From Pardosa pseudoannulata (taxonomy: Eukaryota > Arthropoda > Arachnida > Araneae > Lycosidae), in assembly GCA_032207245.1 (NCBI GenBank), contig CM063500.1, positions 35,606,011 to 35,670,010 of the forward strand: a stretch of DNA of 64,000 bases, read 5' to 3'. A model generated the notes under the pieces. The model searched no databases and was not told the DNA's origin. It saw nothing but the letters and a program-made list of their open reading frames with translations. Below, in pieces: positions 27,230 through 39,697 of the stretch (the stretch's first letter is position 1; the number at the start of each line of letters is the position of its first letter). Position numbers and translations under genes: made by a program.

Positions 27230-27640
27230 GTTTTTTTCATTTTGTTTAAAATACCTTAAATAAAACTTTTGATGGGATTACGATTTTTATAATAAAATCA
27301 ACAGTTGTAAAAACATTTAATACATTTCAAAAGACAGTATTCTCTGTAATACACGGTACAATGAAGTGTTGGAGTAAAGATATAATACTGATACTAATGC
27401 TGAATAAGAATTTAATGTATACACTGTTTCTATTGTTTTTTATTTTGTTTAAAATGCATACCTTAATTAAAACTTTTAATGGGATTACGATTTTTATAAT
27501 AAAATTAACAGTTGTAAAAACATTTAATACATTTCAAAAGACAGTATTCTCTGTAATACACGGTACAATGAAGTGTTGGAGTAAATATATACTGATACTA
27601 ATGCTGAATACGAATTAAATGTATACACTGTTTAACATTA
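27230..27640. repeat. 207-bp tandem duplication
   Basis: ATGGGATTACGATTTTTATA at 27272 recurs 207 bp later, followed in both copies by GACAGTATTCTCTGTAATAC and GGTACAATGAAGTGTTGGAG. The 85-codon frame at 27361-27618 spans the junction and is not evidence of a gene. Confidence 0.95.
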
Positions 27641-29128
27641 CAATTTGTTTATTCTCCAATGTATTATTTCAGAAAAAGATTTCTTTCCCTATAAGATACT
27701 AGTAAAAATAAGGGATGACTTCAATATAACTGACAAATACCCAGTAAAACTGACACTTGATGTTTTTAATTTAGAAACAATATGTGTAAATACTAGAAAA
27801 ATATATAAATATAACTAATTAGGTTATATGCATGGTTTATTAAAATTACCAAGTTAGAATTAACGAATTGATTCATCAAGAGAAACATTAAACATAAATT
27901 GTTTTATGTAATAGAAAAAATAAACTTTAAGAAAACATAACGTAAATATGATTCAGCATCTAAGATCATGTCTGGTCATGCTAGATTATTATACGATAGT
28001 TTGCAATAAAACTTTTGGAAAATATTTCAAAAATAGTTTTTTTTTATAATCTTGAATAGCATTCATTTCTTAGACTATTCCAGGAAGTATGCTGTTATTT
28101 ATCATTGTTATGTAATTCTTATTTTTGAATTTTAGTTTTAAGAAATATATTATTTTGCATTAACCAGAACCACTTTCGTGTAAGTTTTTTATTAGTAAAA
28201 GAATTTCTTATATTGAAATCCATATGCTTCTGAAGGAAAAATATATTATTCCTATACTACTCACTGTTTTTGAACAAAATATTGGAAAATACCAATAACA
28301 TTTCTTATAATAATCGCCAAGCAGGTAGAAATTGGGGGAAAATATTTAAAGTTCGATACCCGTTTAGAAAATGAATGTTTCCTGAACTTTACGATCTATG
28401 TTTCTATCTAGATAAATATTATATTTTTATTTATTTAGTAGAATAATAATTTACTAGACATCGTACATTTCAAAGAAATTCAGTTGGGTTATTTGTGGGA
28501 AGAATGTTATTAGTATTCAATGTTTACAAATTTCTTGAACGTATGTTAGACAACGAAACTTGATAAAATTATTTCAGATATGGTGAAAATTACTGTTTTC
28601 CTTTAAATCCGTACATTCAATATTTTTTATTACAGTACAGACTTTATTTTGTATAAGAAAATAAAATGGAAAATAATCTTTAATATACATAAAAGTAGAT
28701 AATACAGATTTTAGACATATTTATGGGTAATAAATGTATTTAATTCTTGATTACATCATTTTATCAATAAAACCTAACAAATTCTTTCAGAAACCCGAAT
28801 TTTTTAACCCATTGTAAGAGGAATATATTTGGGAAAATGTTGCCAAAATTAGAAATTTTTTTCCTGTTTAATTTTACTCATTATTATCATCCAAATGTTA
28901 GAAATATATTATTTTTGAAAAGAAATTAAACGAAATAATTTCTGTTTTCAATATTTTCACATACATGGAATATATAACTGGATTATAGTATTTTTTGCTG
29001 AAATTACAGGAAAATGAATCAGATGTTATAAGCTTTTGAATAAATATAATAAACTAACACAAAAGAACTATTATCTATATCAATTGTCCTGAATTACATA
29101 GTCCCTCAGGTTGTTTTGAATTTCACAA
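27641..29128. other. AT-rich spacer
   Basis: No gene recognised. TTTAACCCATTGTAAGAGG at 28803 resembles a piggyBac-type end next to TTAA, but no partner was found. Confidence 0.4.
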
Positions 29129-30043
29129 ATATTTTACAGTATCCGAGAATTAGGAACAAATGTCGCGAAACTGCTGATATTTTAGCGGAATGTATCTCTA
29201 TTTGTTGGAAAAATACCATATTAAAGATTATCCATTCAATAAACCACTTTTGGGTGAGACGGAATTGAGATGCCATTTTTTTCTCTTGCCCGAACACAGG
29301 CCTAGCTTTCCATAATTAGTGCATTACAGTATCATAGAAATAGGGACAAATGGCGCGAAACTGAGGAAACTTTAGCGGAATGTATCTGTATCTATTGGAA
29401 AAATGACATATTAAAGATTATCCATTCAATGAACCACTTTTTGGTTAGATGGAATTGAAATGCCATTTTTTCTCTTTCCCGAACACAGGCCGGGCATTTC
29501 ATAATTAGCGCATTACAATATCCGAGAAATAGGGACAAATGGCGCGAAACTCCTGAAAGTTTAGCAGAATGTATCTCTATCTGTTGGAAAAATGACATAT
29601 TAAAGATTATCCATTCAATGAACCACTTTTAGGTTAGACGGAATTGAAATGCCATTTTTTCTCTTGCCCGAACACAGGCCGGGCATTCCATAATTAGCGC
29701 ATTACAGTATCCAAGAAATAGGGACAAATGGCGTGAAACTGAGGAAACTTTAGAGGAATGTATTTGTATCTATTGGAAAAATGGCATTTTAAAGATTATC
29801 TATTCAATGAACCACTTTTGGGTTAGACGGAATTGAAATGCAATTTTATCTCTTCACCCGAACACAGGCCGGGCATTCCATAATTAGCGCATTACAGTAT
29901 CCGAGAAATAGGGACAAATGGCGCGAAACTGCTGAAATTTTAGCGGAATGTATTTGTATCTATTGGTAAAATGACATATTAAAGGTTATTCATTCAGTGA
30001 ATCACTTTTTGGTTAGACGGAATTGAAATGCCATTTTTTCTCT
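29129..30043 (-). repeat. 190-bp tandem array, 5 units
   Basis: ACAGTATCCGAGAA-like anchors lie at 29136, 29326, 29515, 29704 and 29894, a period of 189-190 bp. Units share ATGGCGCGAAACT, then TTTAGCGGAATGTATCT and CGAACACAGGCCGGGCAT. On the minus strand several units encode KWFIEWIIFNMSFFQQIEIH and SRHLSLFLGYC with few stops; because 189 is a multiple of three, a frame can run from one unit to the next (29598-29392). Nucleotide identity is high enough that the conserved peptide alone does not show selection. Confidence 0.95.
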
Positions 30044-31544
30044 TGATACCTTAATACCTTAATGAATACCTTTTTAAATATGTAATACTAAATTCATGCC
30101 GTTAAATATTTTATTCAAAGCTTAAAAAATGAATACTATATTAGAAAATTAAATACATTATATAAAATTTTATATTATGTATGCAGTAAGAAACATTTAT
30201 GTAACCATCATCATCTGAAAATACGATGATAAAACATTTTTCTGTGACATTTTCGAGTTAAATCATTTCTTTTTATATTTTAAAGATATTAAAAAATGGA
30301 TTTTCGTTAAGGGAGAAATAAAGCTAATATTAAAGTGCTTTATCAAAAATGAAACCAGCAGAAAAGAAATACATTTTTGCTGAAAATAAGCCTCGAAATT
30401 CCTTTTCGAACTTGTTAAATATTTGGATAAATCCTAGTGAAAGAATTAATTTCATAAATCCACGGATGGTAATTATTTTTTCAGATAGCTCTCATGAAAA
30501 GATGTATTAAAATAAACTACTTTAAAATGTTCCGTAACTTTCGAAATATCTAATATGATTTCTCTTATATCCCAGAGAGAAATAGATAAATGTAAAAGCT
30601 CTCGAGATCCATTGTTGTGACCGAAAAGATAATTGAACGATTAATCACGAAAGCTGGTACCTCACGTTAAAAAAGAAGAGCGAGTTCGAATCGAACATTT
30701 ATAATGGTGCAAAACTTTTAGCATTGTAGATTATTTTGCTTTCTTGGGAAAAGCAAATTGTGTGTGTGTATTTTTGTTTTTTCTTGCATTAATGTTTTGA
30801 GAGCCGAAGTTGGGGAAAACTAAGGCTAAGTACTTAATAAAACTGTATTTTCCTGTTAAGGTTTTGATATCGTCGATGGTTGTTTGCTTTTAATTAAACT
30901 GAGATCTAAAGATCAGGTATTTCAGTTATTCCAATAAGATTTTCTTTGTTTAAAGAACGGTAAGAGTTATTTCAACCGTGCAAATGGAAATAGTTTTGAA
31001 TAAAATGATGTATGATATTTGATATAAGTAAACATCTATTATAATTTATTCAATATTAAACACGATAAAAAAAATATGAGTTGAATTTTAATGGTTGTAA
31101 AATATCTCCTAGAATAAACTTTTGTCAACATTTATATATTTTAAATTAGTTCAATTGTAATGAGGTAATTTTATTTCTTAAATATTAAATATCATTTTAA
31201 AATAAAACATTCATTAAGAATTCAGTAATTTATTATTGTGCGATAGTAAAAATTTAACAAGTACTTTCTTGTAAAGTTTATTAAGTAAATGCATATAAAT
31301 TGTGCTTAGTTTTTAAAATGTGTTATTTAACCAGTTTTCATTACATAACTGAACAGCGTTAAATGTATACATTTAATTTATATAATATTTATTTTAGAAT
31401 ACAAAATTCTCCCTTATTAGAAGAAACAAAAATTAAAAAAGTACTTAAGTTGTATGAAAGTAAAATCAATTATATCTAGCCTTTGAAATAATTCCACGGT
31501 GACTTATTAGCTGTTTTAATATTATATAATTTCTCAGTTACAAA
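30044..31544. other. AT-rich spacer with one weak tRNA-like stretch
   Basis: On the plus strand 30614-30700 contains GTGACCGAAAAGATAATTG and, about 45 bp on, GCGAGTTCGAATCGAAC, resembling A and B boxes. No cloverleaf can be drawn confidently and no SINE body follows. Otherwise nothing recognised. Confidence 0.3.
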
Positions 31545-32345
31545 AAAAGTCCATATCTACTAGAATTGATCTTTCAACAAAGGCTTTACCTTTTCATTTT
31601 TGGGTTGTTTTTTTTTGTTAAAATGTTGAATATAATTCGCATAAAATGTATATCTTGCTTGGTTTGAAGTACATCAAGGAAATATAGGATCTAACATAGA
31701 AAACTTTAAAAAGCTCATATCTACTAGAATTCATCATCCGACAAAGGAATCACTTCTTCATTTTTAATTTTTTTAGTAACATTTTCAAGATAATTTACAT
31801 AAAATGTAAGTCTCGCTTGGTTTGCAGTACTTCAAGGAAATATAGGATCTAACATAGACCATTTTTAAAAGCTGATATCTACTAGAATTAATCATTCGAC
31901 AAAGATTTTACCTCTTAATTTTTAATTTTTTTATTAAAATGTTGAAAATTATTTACATAAAATGTATGGCTTGCTTGGTTTGCAGTACTTCAATAAAATA
32001 TAGGATATAACATAGACTATTTCAAAAAGCTCATATCTACTAGAATTTTTCCTAGGCAAAGGTTTCACCTCTTCATTTTTAATTTTTTTTGTGAAAATGT
32101 TCAAGAACATTTACATAAAATGTATGCCTTGCTTGGTTTGAGGTACTTCAAGGTAATATATGATCTAACATAGAACATTTTTAAAAGCTCATATCTACTA
32201 GAATTTATCCTTCGACAAAGGGTTCACCTCTAACTTTTTAATTTTTTGCTAAAATGTTCAAGTTAATTTACATAGATTACATAAAATGTATGTCCTCTTT
32301 CGTTTGAAGAACTTCAAATATAGGGTTGAACATAGGACATATATA
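31545..32345. repeat. ~160-bp tandem array, 5 units
   Basis: ATATCTACTAGAATT recurs at 31553, 31717, 31875, 32033 and 32191 (period 158-164). It is followed by CGACAAAGG-like sequence, a T-rich run, ACATAAAATGTATG, TTGCTTGGTTTG and ATATAGGATCTAACATAGA. Noncoding. Confidence 0.95.
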
Positions 32346-32446
32346 TAAATTTTACAAATTTTTATGATCTTGTCGTGACCTTTTATTACTCAATATAAAT
32401 GACAAAAATTATATTCAGTTTGACATAGATCTTCATTTATGTTTAA

Positions 32447-33020
32447 CTTTTAGTTTTCGGCTGGTACAGCAGTTGTACCATAAATATTTAGAAACCCAAA
32501 AGTCGGCTAGGGTACAACAGTTGTACCGTAGATATTTCTCCCCTTTTGCAGGGACGGGGTCATTACTCACTTGTCATTTGGCCAGTCCCTCCCTATTGTT
32601 GAAGTTTTGCTGAGTGCATCAGTACCGGGAAGGAAGAATGTGATTTTGTTTGGCGACATGTGGAACAACTGGCGCTTTTTTGTCCATGTCCAGCAGTTGT
32701 TTGTAAACTATTCATTCTATCTTGTGAACCAAATCCGTTTGGAAGCGAGTCAAAGTTTCTTTCCTTCGTCGTTTATTTTTTTTATTTAATCTGATCATGG
32801 CTCCAAAATTTAACTGTCTTTCTCAAAGTGAGATGTCAAATAACAACTTTCAGACTGGTTTTAGTGCAACCCTGCATTGTAACGTCCTCCACTCCCAAAG
32901 AGGGACAATAGGACAAAAAAAATTTCCTCTTGAGAAAGTGAAAGGAGTGGGGTGGGATTTTCGAAAATGCTGCCGATTTGTAGTCCAAACGTAAGCCAGC
33001 GGTCAGCCGAAGCTTAAAGG
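32447..33020. mobile_element. piggyBac-like non-autonomous element
   Basis: The segment is bounded by TTAA at 32443-32446 and 33021-33024. The left end reads CTTTTAGTTTTCGGCTG and the right end, on the minus strand, CCTTTAAGCTTCGGCTG: imperfect inverted repeats of about 17 bp starting CYTTT, as in piggyBac elements. Just inside the left end are two direct copies of a palindrome, GGTACAGCAGTTGTACC (about 32463) and GGTACAACAGTTGTACC (about 32512). The interior is less AT-rich and holds two short plus-strand frames (32571-32789 and 32797-32994) of no recognised family; no DDD transposase motif is seen. Confidence 0.6.
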
Positions 33021-33284
33021 TTAAGTGATATTTACAGCAAATTTCTATCTATATTTAGTAAAATTTGTTCTATTAATTACCATCTCTCTATACTTCTTAA
33101 TAATTATTACTTCATGTAATGGGGATTAAAATTGGAGTATTCTAATAATGCATGTCTGCGTAATTTAAGAAGTTGTAAAGATATATTTATTGAGGAAAAC
33201 TTAGTTTGGATCATTAGATATGTTTAAGTCAGGCATACATTGTTTTTATGCGTGAAAGTCAGTCTGCACTTTATTTTCTATAGT

Positions 33285-33895
33285 TTAAATTTTTTAAACA
33301 AGTGTGAAAAGTCCTAGAAGATTTAAAAAATAGGTAAAAAAAATTATTTTTCACATTATCTTTTCTTTATTTGAAATATTTAATAAATGCTTTACTTGCA
33401 ATAATGACTGTGTAAAATTTCATTTTCCATTTAATTCAATAAACAGAAAACTCAATTTGTTTTATTCCACAATAAAGAAGACTCTATATTAGATTATTTG
33501 GAAATTTATTTGTTTTATAACCAAGGAAATTAAAGAAAATATGTCTTAGATTTCTAATAAATATTGAAATAAAAAATTAAAATTATTCAAAATTTTTAAA
33601 CAAGTGTGAAAAGTCTCAGAAGATTTAAAAAATGGGTAAACAAAATGGTATTTTTCACAGTATCTTTTATGAATTTAAAATATATAATACATTTTTTATT
33701 TGCCTTAATATCTATGTAAAATTTGATTTTCCATCTAATTCAATAAACAGAATAGATAATTTACTTTACTCCACAATATAAAAAATTCAATAGTAAATTA
33801 TTCGGAAATTTGTTTGTGTGATAACCAAAGAAATTAAAGAAAATATGTAATAAGTCTCAGATTTCTAATAAATATTCAAATAAAAAGACAAATTT
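33285..33895. repeat. ~301-bp tandem duplication
   Basis: AAACAAGTGTGAAAAGTC occurs at 33296 and 33597, and the following roughly 290 bp match, including AATTCAATAAACAGAA and TTTCTAATAAATATT. The 3' half of copy 2 continues into the longer repeat described at 33755. Confidence 0.9.
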
Positions 33896-35010
33896 AAATA
33901 TGAATGTAAAATAGAGTAAAGATCCTAATAAAGTTTTAACACAAATTTCTGCAGTTATATTGGCAATAAAGGAATGTTTGTGATGTGCATACGTTTCCGC
34001 ATTTACACACAACTACATAGCTTTATTTTATGCATTAACACTTCTGAAATTTGCACCATTCTTACGCCATTGCACCATTCTTACGAAATATCAGAGCAAT
34101 TTTTTATAACAATTTATTCAGCATCAATTAAGAAAAGAGAAATTAGGAAACATTTATATTTTTTTAATATATAAAACATTCACTTCGACTTCGGTATGAA
34201 TAAATAATAGAAATCGTAAGAATAAATCTAAAAATTTGCTAAAATAAATATATAATAAAGTCATGAACAAATAAAAAAGATTATAAGTATTTAAAAAATT
34301 AATTATTGTTAAATTTTCCAACAACAGATAACAATTTTTTTCATTAAAAAAAAATAACGTTATCCACATGAGTTAAAAGTGTGTGCAATTAATAACAATT
34401 ATCTTATTTAAAAATAAAAGACATCCCCTATTTTATATACTTTTAACTTTCTAAGATTTAATATGTTTTTTAGATTGAATAATCTCTAGTAAATTTCTAT
34501 TCTTCTTCACTAGAGCGATAGCCCTAGATAGCCTTTGGTCTTCCTCTGAATTTCTTTCCAAATTTAAATATTAATATACAACTGAGTAAAGATCCTAAGA
34601 CAATTTTAAGAAATATTTCTGAAGTTATCTTAGCACTAAAGACATCTTTGTGATGCGCATATGGTTTCGCATTTACGCACAAGTACTTACTTCTATTTTT
34701 GCATTAACACTTCTAAAATATGACTTTCACCAATTTTACTAAAAATTAAAGTAATTTTATATAATATTTTATTCAGCATCAAATAAGAAAGTGGAAATTA
34801 AGAAAAAATTATATTTTTTTTATATAAACCGTCGTTTCGATTTCCGTATGAATAACTAACGGAAATCGAAAGAAAAAGTCTAATAATTTGCTAAAAAAAT
34901 ATATAATAAAATCATAAACAAATAAAAAAATGTTAGGAATTTTAAAAATGAATTATTTTCAAATTTTCAAACAACAATTTTTTTTCATTGAAAAAAATAT
35001 TAGCAATACC
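33755..35010. repeat. LINE-associated AT-rich repeat, copies 1 and 2
   Basis: The 33755-34565 segment matches 40535-41345 for about 800 bp (shared CCACATGAGTTAAAAGTG and TTCTATTCTTCTTCACT). A further partial copy follows at 34566-35010 with GAGTAAAGATCCTAAGA and CATCAAATAAGAAA. The right edge of copy 1 contains the same short sequence as the last codons of the LINE at 41280, so these segments may be LINE 3' ends plus 3' UTR on the minus strand. Confidence 0.8.
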
Positions 35011-35596
35011 GGCTATATAGTCAAATGCAGATTTAATAATTAGTGAAAAAAATGTTTTTATTTGAGATTTTTACACATATTCCATTCTTATTAACTTTTC
35101 TTAATCTGAAAAAAAATAAGAAAAGTTTCCATGCAATAGTTTATTTTTACTTTTATATTAAGTATGAACAGATAAAATTACTCATCTGTATAAAATAAAT
35201 TTATAGACCCAACAATTATTTATTTTTAGGGGAAAAATTTTAAAATTTTAAATATTCAACCGTTTCTCTATATGAATTACACATTTTATGTCACGTATTT
35301 TTCTAGGTAGTATGATCATTTCAAATGCTAACATTAGTAAGTTAAAAATCATACGATTAATGATAATGTAACAGTCTGATTAAGTAATTTAACATTTCAT
35401 AATTTAAAAATTTGTTTTATATTACAATGTTTATGTTTATAAGAGACTACTTTATTTTATCATTTATGTATAAATCCTATCTATATATATATGGTTATAA
35501 GTCACTACTTTATGTTAGCATTTATCTAATTATCCTATTACATATTTGTATAAAATATATTAAAACAATCTCTAATTTGCTATTTATTAACATATG
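35011..35596. other. AT-rich spacer
   Basis: The 74-codon frame at 35412-35636 is rich in Ile, Tyr, Leu and Phe as expected from AT-rich DNA, and overlaps the start of the 1.3-kb duplication. No domain is seen. Confidence 0.35.
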
Positions 35597-38500
35597 TTTG
35601 TTTATAATTTTTAGTTTACATTGTTTTTATCTGTAAAAAATAACATTATACATTTTTGATTTCTTTTCCAATAATTATATTTCAATACTTTATATTTTTA
35701 AACATAAAATTCTCTATTTTACTAATCCTTTAATTTAAAATGTATGAGTATTTCAGGAATGTATCCATACTTAAACACAATTATACATATTTGTATATTT
35801 TACATTGAAAATACTTAAACAATAACTTTATTTTCCCTTCAGCAAAATCACTGTGAAATTTATTTTTTAATTCCAACATTCATTACCTTTTAGATAAAAT
35901 TTATTGCATTTTATCATTTCGCTAATAAAACATTAAAGAAGCATGCACATATTTTAGATGGTTCTAAATAGGGAATCTGTCATTCTTTCATAACTTTCGA
36001 TAAACCCCTGCAACATATTGAGGATGCGATGGGAACATTTAATTTAAAATTCATTCGATGCCTTAAAAAGTAATTTATTGTGAAATAAGTATTTTGCTGC
36101 TTTGTACACAACGCTCTCGCTTATTGGAATAGAGAGCGGAAAATTCTGAAGAGATTTCATTTTCCTTTTACATTGAACGCCGTATTTGACAGTATAGATG
36201 TTTGCTAATTTATTTTCAAAAATAAAAAAAAATAGAAGGGTATTAAAAAGATTTTTTTTTAATTTTTCTTTTTCATAGATTTTAAACCAAAGGAAAGCGA
36301 TAATTAGTGTGATACTTTTTTTCTGATATATTTTTGGAATTTGTTTCATAGAGATTTTAAATAAAAAAATAATATTTCGTGGAAAAAAGGCTTATTATAT
36401 TTTGCTTTTGAAAATGCACTATTATGTTTTTATGGTGTGTTTTCAGAGGCAGCATAGTATGTAAATTTATCCAGTGATGTAATAGGCATGTTAAAGGTAA
36501 AAATAGTTGTATTATGTTTTACAATTTTTATTTTCTAATAATACACTTTTTAAAGTAAGAGGAAAAACATTTATTAATATGTACTTTTTAGTCATATATT
36601 GAAATTTGATGTACCAAAATTTTGAATAAAAAACATCTTTTCTTTAAAACAAGTTTGTTCTACTTTGTGTGAGAAATTGCAGTATAATGTTTTATAGTGT
36701 GTTTGGCAAGTGATTATAGTATTATAGGTATTCTGTGAATTCATAGACATGTTAAAAATTGAAATGGGTATATTTTATTTATACTTTTTTGTTTTTAATT
36801 CTTTAAATACACATGTTTAAAGCAAGAGAAATCTGTGGTTATTGCTTTAAAAAAACATTTTCGTAATTATGTTTTGGTATCTACTGTACACAAATTTGAA
36901 ATAGAAGATGTATTTGTTTATAATTCTTAATTGTATTGTTTTTACTTGTAAAAAAATAACATTATAAATTCTTCATTTCTTTTCCAATAATTATATTGCA
37001 GGACTTTATATTTTTTAACATATAAATCTGTATGTACTAACCCTTTAATTTAAAATGTATGAGGGCTTTAGGAATGCATACATATTTAAACATAATTACA
37101 GGTATTTTTATATTTTATATTGCAAATACTTAAAAAGTAACTTTACGTTCCCTTCAGCAAAACCACTGTGAAATTTATTTTTAATTCCACCATTCATTAC
37201 CTCTCAGATAAAAATTATTGCACTTTATCATTTCCCTAATAAAACATTAAAGAAACATACATATATTTTAGATGGTTCTAAATAGGGAATCTGTCATTCT
37301 TTCATAACTTTCGAGAAACCCCTGCAACATATTGAGGATGCGATGGAACATTTAATTTAAAATTCATTCGCTGCTTTAAAAAGTAATTTATTGTGAAATA
37401 AGCATTTTGCTGCTTTGTACACAACGTCCTCGCTTATTGGAATAGAGAGCAGAAAATTCTGAAGAGATTTCATTTTCCTTTTACATTGAACGCAGTATTT
37501 GACGGTATAGATGCTTGCTAATTTATCTTGAAAAAATAAAAGGGTATTAAAAAGTTTTCTTTTAAACTTTTTCTTTTTAATATATTTTTAAAGCAAAAGA
37601 AAGCGATAATTAGTGTGGTACGTTTTACTGATATATTTTTTGGAATTTGCTGCAGCAATTTCAATTAAAAAATAATTTTTCATGGACAAAAGACTTATTA
37701 TGTTTTGCTTTTGAAAATGCACTATTATATATTTATGATCATTATATATTTATTTATGAGAGGCAGCATTGTAAATTTATCCAGTGATGTAATAGGGATG
37801 TTAAAGGTAAAAAGTGCTGTATTATGTTTTAAAAAGTTTATTTCCTTTTAATACACTTTTTAAAGTAAGAGGAAGAACATTTATAAATATGTATTTTTCT
37901 AGTCATATATTGAAATTTAATGTACCAAAATTTTGAATAAAAGACACGTTTTCTTGGACACAAGTTTTTTCTATTTTGTATGATTAATTGCAATATAATG
38001 TTTTATAGTGTGTTTAAAAAGGCAATATTGTAAACTATTATGCTTTGGGGAACGTTCTCTTGGGCTTCTCTGGAATCCGCGTTTGTGGTAAAGCAGAACA
38101 TGAATGCTACAGGGTATCTGAACATCATTGCGCAGCAGTTGCACCCTTACATGTCCTCTGTTTTTCCAGCTGGAAATGGAAAGTTCCAACAGGACAATGT
38201 CTCGTGTCAGAAGGCTAAAATTGTGTGTTAGTGGTTCTAGGAACATGATGCTGAATTACAGTTAATGTCCTGGTAACGTAACTCAAAAGATCTCAATCCG
38301 ATAGAAGACATTTGGGATGTCATGAGACTGCAGCTCAGAGTTGAAAGACCACCAATTCTCAATATCTCAGATTTGCGTAACCGTTGCTTAAACATCTGGT
38401 ACAATCTCTCTCCGGCCGTCTACCAAGGACTTGTGGCATCCATGCCAAGCCGGGTTGAAGCTGTGTTGAGCGCCAAAGGTGGGACAATTTTTTATCGACA

Positions 38501-38725
38501 GGTGGTTATAATGTTTTGGGTCTTGAGTGTAGTATTAAACTTTTTCTGTGATTTCATAGTCATGTTAAAAAATAAATTGGCTATTTTATATTTAAACAGT
38601 TTTTTTTTTACTTTTTTAAATACACATGTTTAAAGCAAGAGAAAATGATACTTATTGTTTAAAGAACACATTTTCTTATTTATGATTTGGAATCTACCGT
38701 ACACACATTTGTAATAGAAAATAAT
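35597..38725. repeat. 1.3-kb tandem duplication; copy 2 carries a Tc1 insertion
   Basis: Copy 1 (35597-36912) and copy 2 (36913-38725) align end to end: TTTGTTTATAATT starts both, ACATATTGAGGATGCGATGG occurs at 36012 and 37330, and AATTTATCCAGTGATGTAAT at 36465 and 37774. The period is 1316 bp. Copy 2 is longer by about 495 bp, accounted for by the Tc1 fragment at 38037-38532. Diverged relatives of the same unit are visible near 39160-39380, 42120-42350 and 45220-45420. The 101-codon frame at 36349-36044 is not kept in copy 2. Confidence 0.92.
38037..38532 (+). pseudogene. Tc1-like transposase, C-terminal half
   Basis: Plus-strand reading starts MLWGTFSW (usual family form VWGAFSW), then NATGYLNIIAQQLHPYM, GKFQQDN with the second catalytic Asp, a stop after KAKIVC, EHDAELQLMSW, then DLNPIEDIWDV with the catalytic Glu of the DD34E triad, and ISDLRNRCLNIWYNLSPA to the end near VEAVLSAKGG. 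At least two stops are present and the N-terminal half with the DNA-binding domain and first Asp is missing. The last 40 bp run to a possible right terminus near 38532. It interrupts copy 2 of the 1.3-kb duplication. Confidence 0.93.
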
Positions 38726-39697
38726 TTTTTTTTTCAAAAATCTAATTATATTTTGCATTTTGTATTGAAATATAATACTTCTAAAAGAATATTGTGTTAT
38801 ATTTTAAATTAAATACATACTGTAGTATCTTTAACACTATCTTTAAATATCTCAAAATTAATAGTCTATAGCCTATTTCGTATTTTTCTTCTAATTTTAA
38901 TCTTTTTTACAGAAACACGTTTTGTAATATTTTAAAGTCAGGAAAATATTATCTAAAGTTATAAATATTTTTAAATAAAAGAATTTCTCTATAAATATTA
39001 TTTTCTCCACTATTACATTATAATTTTATTTGTTTTTATTTGACCACAATTATTAAATTTAAAATCTCATTGAAAGTATATTTTCCATCGACAACCCTTA
39101 AATATAAACTTTACGATGTTTTCAAACACAAATAAGTCAATTATTTAAACTGCCAAGGAACTTGTGTAACGCTTTAATGATACCATGAGAACATTTTATT
39201 TAAATATAAATAGATGCATTAAAAAGTAATTAATTGCAAAAAAAAAAGTTTCCTCCTTGAAATACAACGTTCATGTTTAGTAGAACAACTAGGAGAATAT
39301 TCTCATGTCAGATTCTCCTTTTCTTTTACGTTGAAAATATATGATAGAGCATCTATACTATAGCATAAGGAATATAACAACGTAATATAACTTAAGATAG
39401 AAAAAAGCAAGGTTAAAATTTAAAAAAGTTTAAATTAAAACTTTTAAAAAGAAATATATCAGTAGCATGATTAGCGGACTATATATTTTAATCATCGAAT
39501 TAGCTGGCCTAACAGTTTTAGTATAATATCTCACATTTAAAAGAAAGTTTATATGTTGGAGTTCAAGCAGCAGAATCAAGTTTTTCTGGTATAGTTTCGT
39601 ATGGAATGGTTGAGGTAAAATTTTTTGCTGCTATACACACTGGACTATCTCGTCAGTTTTGATTATCCTGAAGAGGTAACTGTATTACAGTTCCAGA
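38726..39697. other. AT-rich spacer with a diverged relative of the 1.3-kb unit
   Basis: The 39160-39380 stretch aligns loosely with 36000-36200 (AGAACATTTTATTTAAA, AAAAAGTAATTAATTG, TTCCTTTTACGTTGAA-like). No gene. Confidence 0.4.

Noticed and set aside
27361..27618. 85-codon frame with an internal repeat
   Set aside because: It spans the junction of the 207-bp duplication; the repeat in the peptide only mirrors the DNA repeat.
30614..30700. tRNA or SINE head
   Set aside because: Box-like motifs are present but no cloverleaf, body, tail or flanking duplication could be found.
35412..35636. 74-codon hydrophobic frame that could be a membrane protein
   Set aside because: Ile/Leu/Phe/Tyr bias is what AT-rich DNA encodes, and the frame runs into the 1.3-kb duplication without being kept in copy 2.
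36044..36349. 101-codon minus-strand frame
   Set aside because: It lies within the 1.3-kb tandem unit and is broken in the second copy.
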